NCBI GenBank assembly: GCA_026874595.1
Contig: CM049311.1
Coordinates: 36,375,176-36,439,175 of the forward strand
Direction: 5' to 3'
From: Sipunculus nudus
Lineage: Eukaryota > Annelida > Sipuncula > Golfingiida > Sipunculidae
DNA length: 64,000 nucleotides
The notes below the pieces were generated by a model. The model was not told where the DNA came from. It did not search any database and saw only the letters and a program-made list of their open reading frames with translations. Shown in pieces: positions 59,214 to 64,000 of this stretch; positions within the stretch are counted from its first letter, which is position 1, and each line of letters starts with the position of its first letter. The position numbers and the translations under genes are program-made.

Positions 59214-60006
59214 TATAACAGTCCTTCGACTGGGTTAACAAAAGGGGAAGTGTCCTCTCTCTTCCATCATACGACAACAAACGACTGATGTGGTGAAAAG
59301 GGTTTACTGTGAAGTAATAAACATACAACGGTTATGGCGTGTTGCCATTACGAAGTTTGGTGACGGAATCTCCTCCTGTCTTTTTCTATTACAATGGAAT
59401 TTTATATATATCTATTGTGATAGTTCCAATCCAGAGACATTTTAAGAAATACAATATTCAAATGCAAATGGGTTACAAGCAGTGTTACAGAATGTCATTA
59501 GACAAACGCAATATAATACAAAAGTACAGTGGATGCTCTTGTGAAGACAAATATGAGGCTTAATAGAGTGTTATATGACGAGACTGAAAATTATGAAAGG
59601 AATTACGCCATTGACACACAAACATTGATATTTGTAGTAACCTTGTACGAAATTACGAACGCATATAGTAATTACTATCGTAGGCAATGAAGGCAATGCT
59701 TACCTGTGAAGTAATAAACATACAACGGTTATGGCGTGTTGCCATTACGATGTTTGGTGACGGAATGGCGCAAAAATGGAGAATATTGAAGTCGTTTTGG
59801 CGGCAGAGTCAGATGTCAGGTGCAGTGTGACGAGTGCATATTAGATAAGTGAACTTAACCCTATAAGGAAATATATGCAAATGACTAATTAACTAGTGAT
59901 GCCCCCTGTCGGACATCATAGACACTAAAATGAACTTAAAAGGCTATAAATTGGGTGCCCTCTATTGGGCATCACGTACACTATCGGAGTATACACCTGA
60001 GCCTGT

Positions 60007-60010
<4 letters not shown>
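59214..60010 (-). repeat. 5' LTR of the gypsy element
   Basis: 797 bp, differing from the 3' LTR at three positions that I can find. It has the same internal 63-bp direct repeat (59307-59369 and 59704-59766, the latter with one change) and the same two CTCF-like matches (59899-59912 and 59955-59968). It holds the promoter that would drive the element on the minus strand; a TATA box was not assigned. Confidence 0.95.
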
Positions 60011-60053
<43 letters not shown>

Positions 60054-60065
60054 TATATATATATA

Positions 60066-60105
<40 letters not shown>
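60011..60105. repeat. AT microsatellite between two LTR insertions
   Basis: (TA)n with a few TAATA and AAATA interruptions. It separates the gypsy 5' LTR from the reversed solo LTR. Confidence 0.92.
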
Positions 60106-60109
<4 letters not shown>

Positions 60110-60900
60110 ACAGGTACTCTTTTTATTGTGTGACACGGGCGTAACTCATGTTGTAGCGCTCTTGCCTGGTCGCTTGTTACATTCTATTTTTAATCCGTAC
60201 TGGTTGAACTCTTGTTGTCCTGCTGGCTTGGTCGTGAGTCACGTGTACACCATGGTGTGTTGAGACACGCAGCGCCGTTTTTCTAGAGAATTCCTGAAAC
60301 GCGTGTTTACTGTGATTGCGCAATATCTTATAGACTGTTCGAGAAGGGGAAAATTATCGGCTTTAGGTGTGAAGGTATATAAAGGGGTGTGTTTTAGAAC
60401 GAGCAGGGCTTACAGCAGAGCAGATTCCAGCGGATGCAGAAGCGTGTGTCAGATTCTAGGACCTTATCCGAAGAATGCGGCAATTATACATTTTCAAAGA
60501 CTTTCTCCTGGATTGTATGCATTTGGACTTCAGTTAACTTTCTGGGTTGTTGCAAGAACTTTCCACTGGACTAACATTCTCCGAGAGTTTACATTTAAAG
60601 GACTTATCGTTGTGATGGTGTTGGTATGCAGGTACTGTATCGTTATCTTTCTGTGTGAGTGTATTGACTTGTTGCTATACCGCTGTTTTACTGAATAATT
60701 GTATTGATTTAGTGTATTGTATTGTTAGGGTTATTTTAAGAATATATTATAGTTATTTGTTAACAAAAAACCACTGACTTCTTTATTCATTCCCCTAAAC
60801 ATTTCACGCTGCCTAGTGTTACAGAATCTGATTTGTTTTTATCTCCATTACAAAATTTGTGTTCATTACGCATACGTGATCTGTTTATATTAGGTTCCGT

Positions 60901-60904
<4 letters not shown>
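60106..60904 (+). mobile_element. Solo LTR of the Gmr1-like family, plus strand
   Basis: 799 bp from TGTTACAGG to GGTTCCGTAACA, in the opposite orientation to the LTRs at 1452, 31973 and 38643. A clear TATA box, TATATAAAG, lies at 60376-60384, upstream of the GGGGTGTGTTTTAG block shared by the family. It is flanked by ATAT at 60102-60105 and 60905-60908, consistent with a 4-bp target duplication but ambiguous in the AT repeat. The 131-codon frame at 60303-60698 is inside the LTR and has no recognisable domain. Confidence 0.88.

Positions 60905-60974
<70 letters not shown>
60905..60974. repeat. AT microsatellite, right flank of the solo LTR
   Basis: A pure (AT)n run. With 60011-60105 and 51003-51020 it forms one AT repeat broken by two insertions. 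Confidence 0.92.
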
Positions 60975-60976
<2 letters not shown>

Positions 60977-63900
60977 TGTATATCAAAAAGTAAGTTCCCC
61001 ACTGTAACACTTGGAAAATCAGTCTTATGTTGGTGTTCTTGGCAGAAAAAAAGAAACATTTTGCATCCAACCGGAACAAATGAAACATTTTGTATAATCT
61101 GCACATCTAAAATTGTTACCATGTAAAAATGAAGAAATTAAATGCATAAGACGAATAGTTACAGCAGCAATTAGCATCAAAATTGCAACACAAGTTATGT
61201 ACACCTCTAGATAAACCTTTGCAGAAGGTTTATATAAGGAATCTTGAATAACAATTAAAGGCAAACTCTTTTTAATACTGCTTCATAAAATATACCCTTG
61301 TGCCGCTATGTGGTTTCAACTGAGTAAATCGATGCAGAAACCCATTATAATTTTTTTTTTTTGGTTTCTTCATGTTATCTTTTTTTCTTCTTATTTTGTA
61401 TGGTTTTATCTTTTATTTGTTATTTTCATAGGATCTGGACCCTATAAAGCTTTGACATCTTAGCAAGTGCCCTGTTGACCATATTGATCATGTGGCACTG
61501 TCCTTCCACGTTCTCTCTCCTTCACATCTCTCCCAATTCTTCTATGCCTAAGCAAAACATAAATATATAAATTGTTCTAACACCTATTTGGGCATTAAAT
61601 TATTGAGTGAACTTATTTTTTTTTAATTTACACAAACAGCGATTCCGTGAAAGGTTTATTTTATGCGATCAGTCTCCTTTCATAATTTATTTCAAATTAT
61701 GCCCTGTTAATGTTGGTTGTAACGCTACTTAATAGTCTGATTTGTTAATATATTACAGGAAATTCCTTCTTGTTATTTTTCGAGCAAGCCCGTGACAAGC
61801 AGACCGAGATTTGGCGGGGATATGCACTGAGTTCTTTCCAGTTTTTATACAGCAGTTGATATATAAGTACCGTCTAAAAAGTATCTTATAATTTTTCTGA
61901 CGACAAGCTCGATTGTTTGATTAATAATGATCACATTCCTGAATATAAGATAAGGGTGATCACATTCCTGAATAAAAGATATGGGCTATTTATAGACTTA
62001 ATAGTCCAGTGATGCCTATATCCAAGAACCAGCACAGCATTTTAATATCATCTGCACAGTTGTCACATTTCATGTTTACACTGACATTAAGAAAAATGAT
62101 GATAAGCATTCTGTAATGATGAGAAACATAACCTCATCGTGTAGGAGAATTGATGAAAACTAAAGATAAATGTTGGAAAATAAAGCCCCTCTGTCAAATC
62201 CCAGCCTGTGGATTTTAATGTATTTTGCCAGAGTTCGGGGGGCGTATTAATACTGAATGTCGTTTGTGTCGGTATTTGACCCGTACTGAATAAGGTTGTG
62301 ATACAACTCGCGTGGACACCATCAACATGTAAACGCCCATCTAGGCAGACAATGAGGGTCTGATCTGCTGGAAAGTGGCGATAAACGGGTGGTTCTGTCG
62401 AGGTGTGGGAGGCTTTTCATCAATCAAGAGAAATAGGGAAAAAAACTTAGAGGGACGCCCAGCGTAAGGCAATTAGGGTATTCTTTGCAAGATTGCCAAT
62501 TTATTATCCCTCTAAAAAGGTGGTAGCAATTAGATTTGCGTAATGACCAAACCTGAATGGATTCTGAGCTATCAGAAGTCTGTAGAATTTGAATGTCGCT
62601 GGTAGATATCCCCTGCAAATGAATGAACGCCTGTCTGGCACACATGTATTATTATACTTCGGCCAAAATCTGGCAATTGTTCAGATATTCTCCGCAGGGC
62701 TCTTATCCGCCCATTGAATTAGAATCTGCAGCTGTTAAGAATTAATAACAGCAAATCTAGAGCAAACCCTAATAAGCAGTACCAGTGATCTATTATTCGT
62801 AGTAATGTGAATCTGCTTGATATCGTCGGGCGTAAATCCAGCGTGAACGTTGTATTTAGAAGGGATTTAAGGCAAGGATGCCTTTTACGCTTTGGTAATC
62901 AATGAAATCTAATATTTCTCAAAAAGAGTAGCTTACTTTATTCCCTTCTCAAGGTCACCCACAGATTAACGTATATGCAAATAAAAGAATAGCCTGGCGG
63001 GTAAGGGTGTGCACGGTTTTTGATAAAAGAGTCCCAAGGGCAGAAAGCTCTCAGGGAGTATAGCGGAGAACCAGTCATAAATTATCCCTCTCCATAATGA
63101 TGTTCCATCCCATTACTCGCTGGATCCCCCTACGCCTCATCACGCATGCGCACAACGGTTCCCGACCAATCGGTCTCTGGAGTGGTTGTTATCTGGACTA
63201 AACACTAATATTAGGAATTATATACGGATTATATATAAGCAGAGAGTATACAAAAAGGTACATTAAAATTATGTATAAATTGTTCAATGTTAAGAACTGC
63301 CGTCGATCCATGTTTAAATATAACGCCAGGTGTTAACGATATGGTTAACCTTAGATTAATTCCTATATGTTTCAATGATCTTCCCTGAGTGAGTTCCTTT
63401 CTGGTTTTTTTAAAGATACGTTTTAAAGTTTAAAAGATGTTCAGTTAAGCTACTTCATTTCTCACAATGTTGGTGCCTAAAACATAAAATTCTGGATTTA
63501 AGGAACTAGATTAAACTGAAGATTTTATGCATGGAAATATTTCTTGCACAAGGTAATTCTGATCTACTACACTTTCTGGGCTCGAGGGGGTATTGTTTTT
63601 GACGATAATAATAGCAATATTATAAAACCTGTCATATTTGTGACCTGTTCAATGTCAGCTCCATCTCTAGAACCTAGATACAGATCAGGGCACTTGCTGT
63701 GAAACCAGATAAGTGTCAGAAAATAGTGTTGTCTAAAAAGAGTGATGTTAAATTCTTCCTTATATTTTATCATATGCAAGTGCAAGTACTTGAAGGTGTG
63801 AGCACTTTATTACATTTAGCTCATTAAAATCTTGAATTAAGAATTTTCTGGGGTTTTTTGTCTGGAAATACATTTTTTTTAATCACAAACGTTCATTAAC

Positions 63901-64000
63901 GGCAGAGCAACAAAAAGTAGTGTAAATAAGTATAATGCGTTTTCTTCGAGTGGATTAACCTAGTGTCTCTCTGTCCGACACTCCTTGAAATATGTTCACT
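60975..64000. other. Non-coding stretch to the window end
   Basis: No gene is supported. A 29-bp unit containing TGATCACATTCCTGAAT is repeated in tandem at 61928-61956 and 61957-61985. A T-rich run lies at about 61351-61362. All frames are under 80 codons without recognisable domains. Confidence 0.5.

Larger units (their letters stand above)
51021..60010 (-). mobile_element. Young Ty3/gypsy LTR retrotransposon
   Basis: An 8,990-bp element is read on the minus strand: 5' LTR (59214-60010), leader, gag (56704-58005), pol (about 52374-56703, joined by a -1 frameshift), polypurine tract and 3' LTR (51021-51817). The LTRs are each 797 bp, and I find three differences, so insertion was recent. LTR ends on the minus strand are TGTAACAG...CTGTTATA, an imperfect inverted pair. 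TATA flanks both sides (51017-51020 and 60011-60014), consistent with a 4-bp target duplication but ambiguous within an AT repeat. Pol order is protease, RT, RNase H, integrase, the normal Ty3/gypsy order. No envelope gene is seen. Autonomy is doubtful because the integrase half is broken. Confidence 0.95.

Noticed and set aside
60303-60698. 131-codon frame near the gypsy element
   Set aside because: It lies wholly inside a solo LTR and shows no domain. Other LTRs of the family do not keep the frame open.

Overview
The window looks like intergenic or intronic DNA of a large, AT-rich, repeat-dense invertebrate genome. A lophotrochozoan, most likely a mollusc, fits best. The clues are tRNA-derived SINEs, a Gmr1-like Ty3/gypsy element, a gypsy element with a PNMA-like gag, hAT and Harbinger-type non-autonomous elements, and many AT/CT/poly-G microsatellites. 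The taxon is an inference. I found no convincing host protein-coding exon, rRNA gene or intact tRNA gene. All recognisable coding sequence belongs to retrotransposons.

Layout: (1) 1.45-3.25 kb holds two nested solo LTRs of one family. (2) 7.0 kb and 48.8 kb hold two copies of one tRNA-derived SINE on the minus strand. (3) 9.7-10.2 kb holds two 155-bp tRNA-like repeats with short inverted ends. (4) 13.3-14.0 kb is a PIF/Harbinger-like MITE with TTA target duplications. (5) 15.0-16.8 kb is a recent 873-bp tandem duplication. (6) 27.7-30.3 kb is a non-autonomous hAT element with an exact 8-bp target duplication and a LINE fragment inside. (7) 32.0-39.2 kb is a decayed Gmr1-like LTR retrotransposon (minus strand) whose integrase lies upstream of reverse transcriptase; a 5'-truncated LINE sits inside its integrase. 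(8) 51.0-60.0 kb is a young Ty3/gypsy element (minus strand, 8,990 bp, LTRs of 797 bp with three differences seen), followed at 60.1-60.9 kb by a reversed solo LTR of the Gmr1-like family. Both lie in one AT microsatellite.

The young gypsy element is the most informative part. Its gag begins with an RRM-like domain, continues with a PNMA-like capsid and ends with a CCHC knuckle. Gag and pol are joined by a textbook -1 frameshift signal: A AAA AAC directly before the gag stop, a 7-nt spacer and a perfect 9-bp stem. Protease, RT and RNase H are intact, but the integrase half carries one stop and two or three single-base deletions. The 1.2-kb leader holds three close copies of a CTCF-like motif, in the position where Drosophila gypsy carries its insulator, and the LTRs hold two more.

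The remaining tens of kilobases are AT-rich and show only simple repeats, foldbacks and fragments of transposon ends.
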